From: Acanthosepion esculentum
Lineage: Eukaryota; Mollusca; Cephalopoda; Sepiida; Sepiidae
Length of the DNA stretch: 64,000 bases
NCBI GenBank assembly: GCA_964036315.1
Contig: OZ038478.1
Coordinates: forward strand, 143,160,557-143,224,556
Reading direction: 5' to 3'
The notes under the pieces were generated by a model. That model was not told the DNA's origin, searched no databases, and was given only the letters and a program-made list of their open reading frames with translations. Shown here piece after piece: positions 10,347 to 22,212 of the stretch (positions are counted from its first letter, which is position 1; each line of letters begins with the position of its first letter). Made by a program: the position numbers and the translations under genes.

Positions 10347-10985
10347 TGTTGGGATTGCTATGAAATTAGTGTGAAATCAGAAGATTTTTTGGTTTGAGAT
10401 GATAAGCGTGAAAAGCATGTTCTTCATATTAATCACAACAATATTAAACATAGACACAAAAGTTGAATAAATCTCAAGGCAATATTGAACAAAGAAACAA
10501 AGGTAGTCGTGAATTCAATTCGATAAAAAAACACTGAACATTTACATACAACACATTATTATACAATTTGGAAAAGGTTGTGTCTCAGATTTGATTATTT
10601 GGATGTTTGACGAAATGTGATTTAAGTATTTTTATGAATTTAAAGTTCAGGAATGTTCCTTTGTTTAGCAAAAGTGTTCACATGTAAATTTTAGGAAAAT
10701 TTATCGAGGGATAAATTTTAAAGAAATGCATTGCTAGATTTGTTGATTTTTGTATGTTCTTGTTTTGACAGAGTTATTCACCCTGGACTGTATTTTTTAT
10801 CTTAATGCTTGATTTGCAGTTTCTGTTTAGTAGAGTAGATAACACTTTTTTTAGAAATGTGCAATGAATTCAGAGAGAGACAGAGAGAGGTTGAAAGTTT
10901 AGTCAGGTGTTGACGCGCGAAAAGACCTTTAATCAAAGTGTAGACATGCGTGGATCTCTGTGGAAATCTCTCTGAAGGCGAATTA
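10347..10985 (-). repeat. CsRn1-like element, 5' LTR, first part
   Basis: Matches 5949-6577 of the uninterrupted LTR. It stops at 'ggcgaatt' (10978-10985), where the LINE array begins. The rest of the LTR resumes at 31964 with 'ggtgaatt'. The 8-bp segment is therefore duplicated with one mismatch. Confidence 0.85.
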
Positions 10986-11713
10986 CTGACAATATTTATT
11001 CGTATAAAAAATTATACAAAATGTGGCACAAGGCCAAAAGGGGGGATTGGGGAAGGACGGTCATCATCGGTCTTGAATTAAAACTTAGCTAGTCGCAAAC
11101 ACTGACCCAAACATACCAACAATAGACCTAGCACCAAAACACATTCTTCCATACCTTTCTTACTACATCCACCATAATTCCTCAAATTCTCTATGAAATT
11201 CTAACTAGTCCCCATATGTACAATTTAAGATTCTGTGTGTGTGTGTGTGGGGGGGAATAACAATTTAAAAACCACAATGAATATTTACAAGAACACAAAA
11301 CAAAATAAGGTTAGTAATAAACCCCCCCACAATACCTAAATGTGGCAGAAACATCAGTTAACTGGACGAAATAATTGCGAGATCATAAAAGTAAAACACA
11401 GTCATCCTTCCAAATCATTCACACAGGAACACACTCGTTTAGACACATTAACAAATACGAAAAAAACACACACACGAAACGAAAGTCATCCCGCAACTAC
11501 CAGAGAACTGACGTCACTGGCCACCTAACGAGGGAGGAGATGGGGAATTAAACTAAAGAAAAATAGGGACAGAAATAAAAGGGGGCTAATGAGCATACAT
11601 ACTCTAGCTAAGTTAACCAGAAACGAGAAACTAAAGATTCAAACTAAACCTAAACTAGCCTAATATCGGTACGGGTTGCCTCTGTTCAACCCATGACGGA
11701 CAAAATCCTGTAC
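10982..11713 (-). other. LINE copy 1, 3' UTR
   Basis: A noncoding tail of ~730 bases after ORF2. On the sense strand it ends with AATAAA followed within a few bases by GTCAGTAATT and no poly(A) tail. It contains the 16-nt block ATGTGGCACAAGGCCA (plus strand, 11022-11037) that also occurs in the 159-bp repeats at 32.7-33.9 kb. Confidence 0.7.
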
Positions 11714-14700
11714 CTAACCGAGGTCCAAGTGCCACTCTAAGTCAGCTCCTCTCACTCTACACATTCGCGCAAGATTTACCCACCTTTTGCCGAATTCTGA
11801 TGAAGAGAGTCGCCACCTTTCCGTCCTAATCTTGACTTTAAGCTGATGCTTAAAGTACAAGATTAGTAGGGAAGAAGTGAACTTCTCACCTCCATAGAAT
11901 CCCTTCTGACGTGTCACCCAAATCACGACTCTCATAACTCCTAGCAAGCAGTGGAAGACAAAGTTCAGACTTTGTTAACGGCGGGGCCACATTGCTACAA
12001 ACAGAAGCGGCCTCAAGGACGAATATCTTTCCCTGCAACATGCGAACCATGAGGTCTTCAACAAACTTACACAATGGTGCTACCGACTTGCAATGAAAGA
12101 AGACGTGACCAAGGGTCTCGAATTCCCCCTCACAACGTCGGCAGTTTGGATATTTCTCCAAACCCGCTGCGCAAAGTCTTTTGCCGACCCAGAGGGCCCC
12201 ACGCATCACCAGCCAGGTGAGGGATGCCTCATCGTTGTTGAGACATTTCAACCCGGGAGCCCAAGGCAAGATTCAGCGAGCCTCCTGCTTCGTAAGACCG
12301 AGCTCGTCAATCAAATCATCATGAACGGACCCCTTGACTACCACTCGATATAATGCCCTACGAGACAACGCCTGGACGTTGTGGAGGCCAACCGTCGCCC
12401 GTAAGTGATATTTCAGAGCCAGACGATATTCACGGTAGAAGGAGCACTCGGCCCGAGGCAAACGGCCAGCCTCCTCCTCGCCCGAGTGCACACTTCTCAA
12501 GAATGGAAAGGATCTACGGGCGTCTTCCTTCCAGAAGGCGCCCCCGTCATCCGAATCGCGACACAAACGATCCAGGAACCCGATGCGAAGCATATCGAGA
12601 CGAATCTCAATGCTAGGCATACCTAGACCGCCTTCAGCAGGATGAAGGCAACAGATCTCCCGACATACCCTAGGAGCTTAGCCTCTCCACAAGAAAGAGA
12701 ACAAAAGCTGTACTAATCAAAGTAATGTGGCAGACGGAAGTGGAAGTACCGAGAGTCGGTAAAGGAGAATCGGGTAGATATGTGAAACACATACCTCCGC
12801 CCTCCCCTTCAAGGAAAGATTCCTCCGAGACCACAAATTAATTGCGATCTCGGCCTTCTCTCGTACCTCCGACCAATTCAAATCCAACTGGCTATCAGGA
12901 CCGAACCAGACGCCGAGTATCTTGATCGGCCCATCCGTCCAGCTGAATGGTGCGGGAAGAGAAACCCCCTTCCACGCACCCAACCGCAAGCCAACAGATT
13001 TATCGCGGTTGATCTTGGCCCCTGTCACCATCTCATACCCACTGATTTCTCTGCTGACATCGTTAATATCGGCTCTGCTCGACACAAGAACCGAAACGTC
13101 GTCAGCATAGGCAGAATACCTGGCCGAGGTGGTAGCACCAGGTAAAGAGATTCCGCGTAGGACCGGATTCGCCTTTAATTTGCGAAGGAAAGGTTCCAAC
13201 GCAAGAACGTAAAGCATAGGTGAAAGCGGACAACTCTGACGAATAGATCGAGACAATACGAAAGGTTCCGATCTTACCCCGTTCACTTCTACCAGCGCAC
13301 CGGGAGTCGCATACATAAGCCGGATCCAGGAGCGAAAGTACGGCCCGAAACCGGCAGCCGAAAGAACAGCCTCCAAGAATCGATGGTCAACCCTATCAAA
13401 GGCCTTGGACTGATCTAAATTGATCAGCGCGGCTTCACTGTCGACTTTCTCGATGATCAGGCGTACCATATGAAGGTTGTCCTGAATAGTCCTGCCCTTC
13501 ACAGAACAAGTCTGCTCGGAGCCAATCAGACTAGACAGGACGAGCTGCAAACGGTTAGCCAAGACCTTAGCCAAAATCTTTAACTCTGTATTTAACATCG
13601 TTAAAGGGCGAAAGTTACCTATCCCATCCCCACCGCTTTTGCCCTTACGCAGCAACTTGATCACACCCCTGGTGAAGCGTTGAGGTATAGACCCCTGCTT
13701 AATCCAGTTGTTGAAGATCAGCTGCAGCAAAGGAACAAAAACGGGCGACTGCCTCAAGTATACTTCGTAAGGAAGACTATCTAATCCCGGAGATTTATCC
13801 AGGCCAACCTTTTTCAGCGCTTCCCAGATTTCCGACTCTGTAATGGGACCCTCGCACCTAGCCGCTTCAGCTGCCTCAAGGCAGGGAAAGTCAGCCAAAT
13901 AGGTGTCGAACTGAGCAGTGCTCAGACCGGGCTCCCTGGTAAAAAGATCCCGAAAGTAATCCCGGAAAGCCTCGCATATGCCCGAGTTTGTAGTCACTGT
14001 CCGCCCATCCGGCAATGTGACGCTCGCGATATGCCGTCTTGAAGCATTCCTACTTTCCTCTGCACGCAGTTCCGCGGCCATATTCGTCGCCTCAGAGGAC
14101 ATTCTTTTTAACCTAGCCCTAACTACCAGAGCTTGATCCTTCTTGGTAAGCAAGGAGGCCAACTCTGCCTTAGCTAGGACTACTTCCCCACTATCACGGG
14201 ATTTCACAGCCCGATCGACTCTTTGCTCTAAAGCCGTTTGCGCCGCTAATCTATCTACGCTGAGTCGACGACTAAAATCGGCAGCAAACGTTCGAATTTT
14301 AGATTTAAGTTTGTCCCACCAGGCATTTCCCACCACAGCCCCCGACAGTTCCCTTTGTAGCATTAGTAAAAACTGGTCCCGGAAATCCTGCTCGCCAAAT
14401 AACGAGCAATTGAATTTCCAGTAACCAGTCATCCTAACCTTAGGCTTATCTAAGTTTACACGGACCCGGACAAGCCTATGATCCGAATAAACTATATAAT
14501 GAAAACTTGGACACCCTAAGAGCCCTACATCGACTCTCCTAATTAAAACTCGGTCGAGGTAGCTCGCAAGCACACCTACAGCCGAGCTGCCACTATTTGT
14601 CCAAGTCCACACTACCCGCTGAGGGTGTTCATTCCGGTACTTGTCGATAAGATCAAAGCCATCGACAAAGCCCCGAAAATGTTCCACTCCCCAGTTTTTA

Positions 14701-15176
14701 GTACCCGGTTTATATTTTGACCCTATACGATCTATATCGGGGTCAAGGACGGCATTCCAATCCCCCGCTAAGATTAACCGACGTGATGTCGTCATAAACG
14801 GCTCGATCTGCCGAAACAAAGCAAGTCGCTCAGCCTGGATGTTGGGCCCATAAACCCCAATGAGACGCAAAGCCTTATGCTTTATGGTAGCATCCAGCAC
14901 GCAAAGCCTGCCCGCCGGATCTGCGAAGACAAGAGCACATGCAGCCTTCAAAGACTTGCTCACCAGCCAAGAGACACCCCTCGAGCGTCCATCAGAACAT
15001 GCTGAATAAAGAGTAAACTCCTTAGACAGAATGCCTTCATAATCGCGAGAAGAAAAACGGGTCTCTTGCACACAACATATATTCACACCGAGGCTCTGAA
15101 GGTCGCGAACGAGTCTCACACTTCGAGACTCCGACCTCAGGCCTCGGACATTCAAACTAGCTAACCAGAGTGCCAT
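11714..15176 (-). pseudogene. LINE copy 1 ORF2 (endonuclease-reverse transcriptase), inactivated
   Basis: The first 819 codons are open and carry the APE-type endonuclease (SLNVRGL, QETRF, LAGDWN, YSDH) and RT with the catalytic SAYADDV. One RT position departs from the other copies (RQSCPLSP instead of RQGCPLSP). By comparison with copy 2 there are three point changes to stop codons: TGA at 12717-12719 (Ser), TAA at 12678-12680 (Lys) and TGA at 12273-12275 (Ser). A 2-base deletion near 11960 shifts the frame before the last ~75 codons. The C-terminal Cys/His cluster is still readable. This is the most damaged ORF2 of the three. Confidence 0.85.
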
Positions 15177-15187
15177 TATCGAATCGA

Positions 15188-17247
15188 CTAGGGTCGCCCA
15201 TCAGAGTAGAACATTGCTGGGGTGAGGACACCGACAGCCTGTCCCATTGATCCTGACGCCATCTCATTGTCTACGGTATCACTATGAGACAGACCGCCGA
15301 TGTCCGCAGGATAAGTTAATTTTAGAGCCCTATACAGGGAAGGGTGAACAAAAACAGGGACCCTCCCTTTACAATTTTTATTTGGTTTCAAATTTGGCTC
15401 ATAAACAGCCGCTCGGGGCACCAATTTCAGAGATGAGTTCGCCTCCTCAATCATGCCCCAAATTTCCCGCGTACCCGGGCCAGATTGGACAACAGTCAGG
15501 AGTCTACGGGCATTTTAAAACTTTTCCGGCACCTCCACATCAACTCTATTAATGTGCCGGAAGTTGAAGAGAATCTTCAGCGGCCTCGGGTTTTTAGTCT
15601 GCCCGCAGACCCTTTCAACTTGCTCCCCGGATACACGGCAGACGTCTTCCCCTGGGAGATATGGCGGTTTGACTTTCTTCTTCCTCTTCTCGGCTACTGC
15701 AGGCAACCCCGGGCTTCTCTTCCTCTTTTTTTGAGGAGAATGAGAGGGAGTAGGTGTGGGTGTGCATGTGGGTGTGTGAGAGGGAGTGAGGCGTGATGAG
15801 GTCTTAAAAGGGGAAGGAGTTTTTGAGGTACAGGATCTTGTTGGAGAGTTGGTCAGAGATTTAGGCGGAGGTGGTCTGACGAATCTGAAGGGGAAGACGG
15901 GGCAGAGGATGAGGGGCAGGGCACCCCCAGCGACTTGTAATTCTTAGCCCGCTTTGCGTCAATTTTTTCTTTAAACTTTTTAAGATTTAAAATCTTCTCC
16001 CAGCTCGGTTCATTAAGTTTTTGCGTTGCTGTGGCTGACTTTTCGTAAGACGCCGAGGCGTCGCCCTCAGAGCTGGTAGAGGGAATGGGGATGTAGGTGA
16101 TTTTATCCCTGGAGTTATGCTGGGACAGAGGTCCCGCTGTCTGGACCTTCCCTTTGGCCCTACCTACTACACGCCATTTCCCCTCATCCTTCTCCTTATC
16201 CACACTTGTGGAAGGCGTTGGTTTGAGGGGTAACGAGGGCATCGACCCAACCGAGGGACTTTCCCCACCGGTCCGTTTAGTAGGTAGGCCCATTACAGGC
16301 GCCGCGGATTTTTCAGTGTCGGCCAAAGGGGGATTTGGGTCGCCAGCAACCGGAGCTCCAGGGGCCTTCTTCCCTGGGCAGGAGGAGGAGAGATGACCAG
16401 TCACTCCACACCTCCAGCATACTGGTTTTCTGCCAGTCACAATGACTGGCAATCTCCGGTTGCCAAAATCCAGACAGTTGGGGATGGACTTGAAGGCCGC
16501 CTCATCTATCATGATATCGAAAGTCCAACCCCCATTCAAATTGTCCGAGAGAGCCCCTAAAATTTGGCCGTACTGCATAAAAAATGCAGCCAGGAGCTCT
16601 TCGGAAATTTGAGGGGGAACCTCAAAAACTGCCACCCTGGTCCTTCGCCTGCCTAGATATTCCGTACAGAGAATAAGGTCTTTTGTAATTAATACTCTTT
16701 TTGCCATATCTAGGCAATCTTCTGGCGTGGGCAGCAGTACGTCCCACATAAAAAACTTCACTCCCTTAATAACTCTTTGGGGTTTTATCCCCACGGACAA
16801 AAGTGATTTGATCACTGTGTCTTTCGTGGAACGACAGATTTTGCGCGTACGCCTGTCGACCGCGAAGACGGTCACCATTCTCTGTTCGAATATCTGTAGT
16901 TCCTGGACGTCTTTAAGGATGCCATCTTTATTTACAAGATGGTCATAATCCTTTGCCTTCTCCAAGAACTCCGCGATATTCACGATACAACTCTGGGGGG
17001 ACTTCCAGCAAGAGGGCGATTCCTCGGCTGTTGTGTTGGATTGTGCCTCTTTCGGCACCTTGTCATTTTTGGGTGAGTTGGAGACCTGCATGACCTCCTC
17101 CTTCTCAGTGATAGCACTGGCCTGGACTGGTTTATCGGGGGACGGATTTCCCCGTTTTTTCTTTTTCATTTTATCTGGAGAATCGGCTTTAGCAGCCGCC
17201 CCAAAGAGGTCCTTCTTAACGCCTGACCGACTCATTGCGTCGGCCAT
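15188..17247 (-). pseudogene. LINE copy 1 ORF1 (RNA-binding, zinc knuckle), inactivated
   Basis: Starts MADAMSRSGVKKDLFG and is open for 464 codons, including the single zinc knuckle 'CWRCGVTGHLSSSC' (C-x2-C-x4-H-x4-C) that follows an RRM-like segment. A deletion of about 10 bases near 15885 then shifts the frame, and the C-terminal third is split between frames (readable pieces at 15515-15706 and 15188-15454, the latter ending '..TPAMFYSDGRP'). ORF1 proteins of this clade bind the element's RNA. The stop lies 11 bases before the ORF2 start. Confidence 0.8.
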
Positions 17248-18017
17248 CCTTCAAAAAGAAAACCTGGACTTATGTCGTAAGGAGCTGGGATAAGGCGAAA
17301 GCAAAAAAAGGCAAGAAGTTAAATAAAAAAACGAAAATCAAATATCAAAGGCTATTGAATAAACTAAAAGTTTACCAAAAATAGAAAAAATGAAAATAAC
17401 CTAGATCAAATAAGAGACAAAAATTAGTCTCGAAAGACTTTACAAAAAAATAAAAATGGCGCCCGAAGGCAGCCGAAAATAAAGAAAAACAATAAACTCC
17501 TTTTTTTTCAATACAATTAACAATACAAGAAAAAGAAAAGAAATAAAAAGTCTGGTTTGAAACTAGTCAAACCAAACTAAAAATAAAGGTTTGCGGCCGA
17601 AGCCGCTAAAGAAAGAAATTAAATAGAAAAAATACAAAAGCTAGAAACTAAAACAAAATAAAGGGTTGCGACCGAAGTCGCTAATTAAATTGAAAAATAA
17701 AGCAGGAGAGAGTATGAATTAAAACAAAACTTTCTTTCTTTTTCTTTTCTTAACCTGTACTATAAACAGAAATAAAAAGCAAGGAGGACTTTAGTCAAAC
17801 CGGCCTAAAAAATAAAAAATGTTGGCCGAAGCCAAGAGAAAAAAAAATAAATTCAAACAAAAGAAAATAAAAAGAAAGGAAAATAAAAACTTGACATATA
17901 ACTTAACTTGTGGTAAAAAATCCAAAATATGTCAAAAGTCCTTCTCGCAAATAAAAAAAACAAGTTCACCGGTCCAAAAATTTGTCCGAAATGAACTGAA
18001 ACAGCAGTCAGAAGGGG
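17248..18017 (-). promoter_or_regulatory. LINE copy 1, 5' UTR with UUCG hairpin series
   Basis: About 770 bases, T-rich on the sense strand, holding a series of short inverted repeats with a CGAA (sense UUCG) loop: 17426-17439 (AGTCT stem), 17461-17470 (GCC), 17593-17606 (GCGGC), 17668-17681 (GCGAC), 17822-17835 (TTGGC). The 5' UTR is where LINE promoters reside. The 5' terminus is CCCCTTCTGACTG on the sense strand. Confidence 0.7.
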
Positions 18018-18736
18018 AATTACTGACGATATTTATTCGTACAAAAAGTACAAAATGTGGCACAAGGCCAAAAGGGGGTTGGGGAAGGACGGTCATCATC
18101 TGTCTTAAATTAAAACTTAGCTGGTCACAAACACTGACCCAAACATACCAACAATAGTCCTAGCACCAAAACAACACATTCTTCCATACCTTTCTTACTA
18201 CATCCACCATAATTCCTCAAATTCTCTATGAAATTCTAACTAGTCCCCATATGTACAATTTAAATTCTGTGGGGGGGGGATAACAATTTAAAAACCCCAA
18301 TGAATATTTACAAGAAAACAAAACAAAATAATGTTAGTAATAAAACCCCCACAATACCTAAATGTGGCTGAAACATCAGTTAACTGGACGAAATAATTGC
18401 GAGATTATAAAGGTGTAAGGAACAGTTATCCATCAAAATTCACTCACACAAACACGCACTCATTTAGACACAATAACAAATACGAAAAAACACGCACACG
18501 AAACGAAAGTCATCCCGCAACCACCAGAGAACTGTCGTCACTGGCCACCTAACGAGGGAGGGTATGGGGAATTAAACTAAAGAAAAATAGGGACAGAAAT
18601 AAAAGGGGGCCGATGAGCATACATACCCTAGCTAAGTTAACCAGAAACGAGAAACTAAAGATTCAAACTAAACGTAAACTAGCCTAATATCGGGACGGGT
18701 TGCTCTGTTCAACCCATGAGGGACGAAATCCTGCAC
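18018..18736 (-). other. LINE copy 2, 3' UTR
   Basis: Equivalent to 10982-11713, with the shared 16-nt block at 18055-18070 and a sense-strand AATAAA close to the end. Differences from copy 1 are scattered substitutions and small indels. Confidence 0.7.
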
Positions 18737-21700
18737 CTAACCGAGGTCCAAGTGCCACTCTAGGTCAGCTCCTCTCACTCTACACATTCGCGCAAGATTT
18801 ACCCACCTTTTGTCGAATTCTGATGAAGAGAGTCGCCACCTTTCCGTCCTAATCTTGACTTTAAGCTGATGCTTAAAGTACAAGATTAGTAGGGAAGAAG
18901 TGAACTTCTCACCTCCATAGAATCCCTTCTGACGTGTCACCCAAATCACGACTCTCATAACTCCTAGCAAGCAGTGGAACACATAAAGTTCAGACTTTGT
19001 TAACGGCGGGGCCACATTGCTACAAACAGAAGCGGCCTCGAGGACGAAAAACTTTCCCTGCAACATGCGAACCATGAGACCTTCAACAAACTTACACAAT
19101 GGTGCTACCGACTTGCAATGAAAGAAGACGTGACCAAGGGTCTCGACTTCCCCCTCACAACGTCGGCAGTTTGGATATTTCTCCAAACCGGCTGCGCAAA
19201 GTCTTTTGCCGACCCAGAGGGCCCCACGTATCACCAGCCAGGTGAGGGATGCCTCATCGTTATTGAGACATTTCAACCCGGAAGCCCAAGGCCAGATTGA
19301 GCGAGCCTCCTGCTTCGTAAGACCGAGCTCGTCAATCAAATCATCATGAACGGACCCCCTGACTACCACCTGATATAATGCCCTACGAGACAACGCCTGG
19401 ACGTTGTGGAGGCCAACCGTCGCCCGTAAGAGGTGTTTCAGAGCCAGACGACATTCACGGTAGAAGGAGCACTCGGCACGAGGCAAACGGCCAGCCTCCT
19501 CCTCGCCCGAGTGCACACTTCTCATGGATGGAAAGGATCTACGGGCGTCTTCCTTCCAGAAGGCGCCCCCGTCATCCGAATCGCGACACAAACGATCCAG
19601 GAACCCGATGCGAAGCATATCGAGACGAATCTCAATGTTAGGCATACCTAGACCGCCTTCAGAGGGATGAAGGCAACAGATCTCCCGACATACCCTAGGA
19701 GCTTTGCCTCTCCACAAGAAAAAGAACAAGAGCTGTACTAATGAAAGTACTGTGGTAGACGGAAGTGGAAGTAACGAGAGTCGGTAAAGGAGAATCGGGT
19801 AGATATGTGAAACACATACCTCCGCCCTCCCCTTCAAGAAAAGATTCCTCCGAGTCCACAAATTAATTGCGATCTCGGCCTTCTCTCGTACCGCCGACCA
19901 ATTCATATCCAACTGGATATCAGGACCGAACCAGACGCCGAGTATCTTGATCGGCCCGTCCGTCCAGCTGAATGGTCCGGGAAGAGAAACCCCCTTCCAC
20001 GCACCCAACCGCAAGCCAACAGACTTATCGCGGTTGATCTTGGCCCCTGTCACCATCTCATACCCACTGATTTCTCTGCTGACTTCGTTAATCTCGGCTC
20101 TGCTCGACACAAGAACCGAAACGTCGTCAGCATAGGCAGAATACCTGGCCGAGGTGGTAGCACCAGGTAAAGAGATTCCGCGTAGGACCGGATTCGCCTT
20201 TAACTTGCGAAGGAAAGGTTCCAACGCAAGAACGTAAAGCATAGGCGAAAGCGGACAACCCTGACGAATAGATCGAGACAATACGAAAGGTTCCGATCTT
20301 ACCCCGTTCACTTCTACCAGCGCACCGGGAGTCGCATACATAAGCCGGATCCAGGAGCGAAAGTACGGCCCGAAACCGGCAGCCGAAAGAACAGCCTCCA
20401 AGAATCGATGGTCAACCATATCAAAGGCCTTGGACTGATCTAAATTGATCAGCGCGGCTTCACTGTCGACTTTCTCGATGATCAGGCGCACCATATGAAG
20501 GTTGTCCTGAATAGTCCTGCCCTTCACAGAACAAGTCTGCTCGGAGCCAATCAGACTAGACAGGAGAAGCTGCAAACGGTTAGCCAAGACCTTAGCCAAA
20601 ATCTTTAACTCTGTATTTAACATCGTTAAAGGGCGAAAGTTACCTATCCCATCCCCACCGCTTTTGCCCTTACGCAGCAAATTGATCACACCCCTGGTGA
20701 AGCGTTGAGGTATAGACCCCTGCTTCATCCAGTTGTTGAAGATCAGCTGCAGCAAAGGAACAAAAACGGGCGACTGCCTCAAGTAAACTTCGTAAGGAAG
20801 ACCATCTAATCCCGGAGATTTATCCAGGCCAACCTTTTTCAGCGCTTCCCAGATTTCCGACTCTGTAATGGGACCCTCGCACCTAGCCGCTTCAGCTGCC
20901 TCAAGGCAGGGAAAGTCAGCCAAATAGGTGTCGAACTGAGCAGAGCTCAGACCGGGCTCCCTGGTAAAAAGATCCCGAAAGTAATCCCGAAAAGCCTCGC
21001 ATATGCCCGAGTTTGTAGTCACTGTCCGCCCATCCGGCAATGTGACGCTCGCGATATGCCGTCTTGAAGCATTCCTACTTTCCTCTGCACGCAGTTCCGC
21101 GGCCATATTCGTCGCCTCAGAGGACATTCTTTTTAACCTAGCCCTAACTACCAGAGCTTGATCCTTCTTGGTAAGCAAGGAGGCCAACTCTGCCTTAGCT
21201 AGGACTACTTCCCCACTATCACGGGATTTCACAGCCCGATCGACTCTTTGCTCTAAAGCCGTTTGCGCCGCTAATCTATCTACGCTGAGTCGACGACTAA
21301 AATCGGCAGCAAACGTTCGAATTATAGATTTAAGTTTGTCCCACCAGGCATTTCCCACCACAGCCCCCGACAGTTCCCTTTGTAGCATTAGTAAAAACTG
21401 GTCCCGGAAATCCTGCTCGCCAAATAACGAGCAATTGAATTTCCAGTAACCAGTCATCCTAACCTTAGGCTTATCTAAGTTTACACGGACCCGGACAAGA
21501 CTATGATCCGAATAAACTATATAATGAAAACTTGGACACCCTAAGAGCCCTACATCGACTCTCCTAATTAAAACTCTGTCGAGGTAGCTCGCAAGCACAC
21601 CTACAGCCGAGCTGCCACTATTTGTCCAAGTCCACACTACCCGCTGAGGGTGTTCATTCCGGTACTTGTCGATAAGATCAAACCCATCGACAAAGCCCCG

Positions 21701-22201
21701 AAAATGTTCCACTCCCCAGTTTTTAGTACCCGGTTTATATTTTGACCCTATACGATCTATATCGGGGTCAAGGACGGCATTCCAATCCCCCGCTAAGATT
21801 AACCGTCGTGATGTCGTCATAAACGGCTCGATCTGCCGAAACAAAGCAAGTCGCTCAGCCTGGATGTTGGGCCCATAAACCCCAATGAGACGCAAAGCCT
21901 TATCCTTTATGGTAGCATCCAGCACGCAAAGCCTGCCCGCCGGATCTGCGAAGACAAGAGCACACGCAGCCTTCAAAGACTTGCTCACCAGCCAAGAGAC
22001 ACCCCACGAGCGTCCATCAGAACATGCTGAATAAAGAGTAAACTCCTTAGACAGAATGCCTTCATTATCGCGAGAAGAAAAACGGGTCTCTTGCACACAA
22101 CATATATTCACACCGAGGCTCTGAAGGTCGCGAACGAGTTTCACCCTTCGAGACTCCGACCTCAGGCCTCGGACATTCAAACTAGCTAACCAGAGTGCCA
22201 T
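18737..22201 (-). CDS. LINE copy 2 ORF2: intact endonuclease-reverse transcriptase
   Basis: An uninterrupted frame of 1,154 codons. The apurinic-type endonuclease occupies residues ~1-240, with Asn9, Glu38 (QETRF), Tyr109, Asp139/Asn141 (GDWN), Asp208 and the SDH triplet at 231-233. Reverse transcriptase lies at ~450-780, with 'SPGLDGLPYEVY', 'LINLDQSKAFD', 'RQGCPLSPMLY' and YADD at residues 690-693. A C-terminal Cys/His cluster, C-x2-C-x8-H-x4-C, sits near residue 1035, as in L1-type proteins. It nicks target DNA and copies the element RNA onto the cut end. All visible catalytic residues are present. The Met follows the ORF1 stop by 11 bases and matches the other copies. Confidence 0.9.
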   Translation of the reverse strand: MALWLASLNVRGLRSESRRVKLVRDLQSLGVNICCVQETRFSSRDNEGILSKEFTLYSACSDGRSWGVSWLVSKSLKAACALVFADPAGRLCVLDATIKDKALRLIGVYGPNIQAERLALFRQIEPFMTTSRRLILAGDWNAVLDPDIDRIGSKYKPGTKNWGVEHFRGFVDGFDLIDKYRNEHPQRVVWTWTNSGSSAVGVLASYLDRVLIRRVDVGLLGCPSFHYIVYSDHSLVRVRVNLDKPKVRMTGYWKFNCSLFGEQDFRDQFLLMLQRELSGAVVGNAWWDKLKSIIRTFAADFSRRLSVDRLAAQTALEQRVDRAVKSRDSGEVVLAKAELASLLTKKDQALVVRARLKRMSSEATNMAAELRAEESRNASRRHIASVTLPDGRTVTTNSGICEAFRDYFRDLFTREPGLSSAQFDTYLADFPCLEAAEAARCEGPITESEIWEALKKVGLDKSPGLDGLPYEVYLRQSPVFVPLLQLIFNNWMKQGSIPQRFTRGVINLLRKGKSGGDGIGNFRPLTMLNTELKILAKVLANRLQLLLSSLIGSEQTCSVKGRTIQDNLHMVRLIIEKVDSEAALINLDQSKAFDMVDHRFLEAVLSAAGFGPYFRSWIRLMYATPGALVEVNGVRSEPFVLSRSIRQGCPLSPMLYVLALEPFLRKLKANPVLRGISLPGATTSARYSAYADDVSVLVSSRAEINEVSREISGYEMVTGAKINRDKSVGLRLGAWKGVSLPGPFSWTDGPIKILGVWFGPDIQLDMNWSAVREKAEIAINLWTRRNLFLKGRAEVCVSHIYPILLYRLSLLPLPSTTVLSLVQLLFFFLWRGKAPRVCREICCLHPSEGGLGMPNIEIRLDMLRIGFLDRLCRDSDDGGAFWKEDARRSFPSMRSVHSGEEEAGRLPRAECSFYRECRLALKHLLRATVGLHNVQALSRRALYQVVVRGSVHDDLIDELGLTKQEARSIWPWASGLKCLNNDEASLTWLVIRGALWVGKRLCAAGLEKYPNCRRCEGEVETLGHVFFHCKSVAPLCKFVEGLMVRMLQGKFFVLEAASVCSNVAPPLTKSELYVFHCLLGVMRVVIWVTRQKGFYGGEKFTSSLLILYFKHQLKVKIRTERWRLSSSEFDKRWVNLARMCRVRGADLEWHLDLG

Positions 22202-22212
22202 TATCGAATCGA

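Noticed and set aside
12922..14853. Plus-strand frames within the LINE copies
   Set aside because: They recur at the same place in all three copies because they are complements of a strong minus-strand coding frame.
16097..16396. Plus-strand frames opposite LINE ORF1
   Set aside because: They are shadows of the ORF1 zinc-knuckle region and repeat in all three copies.
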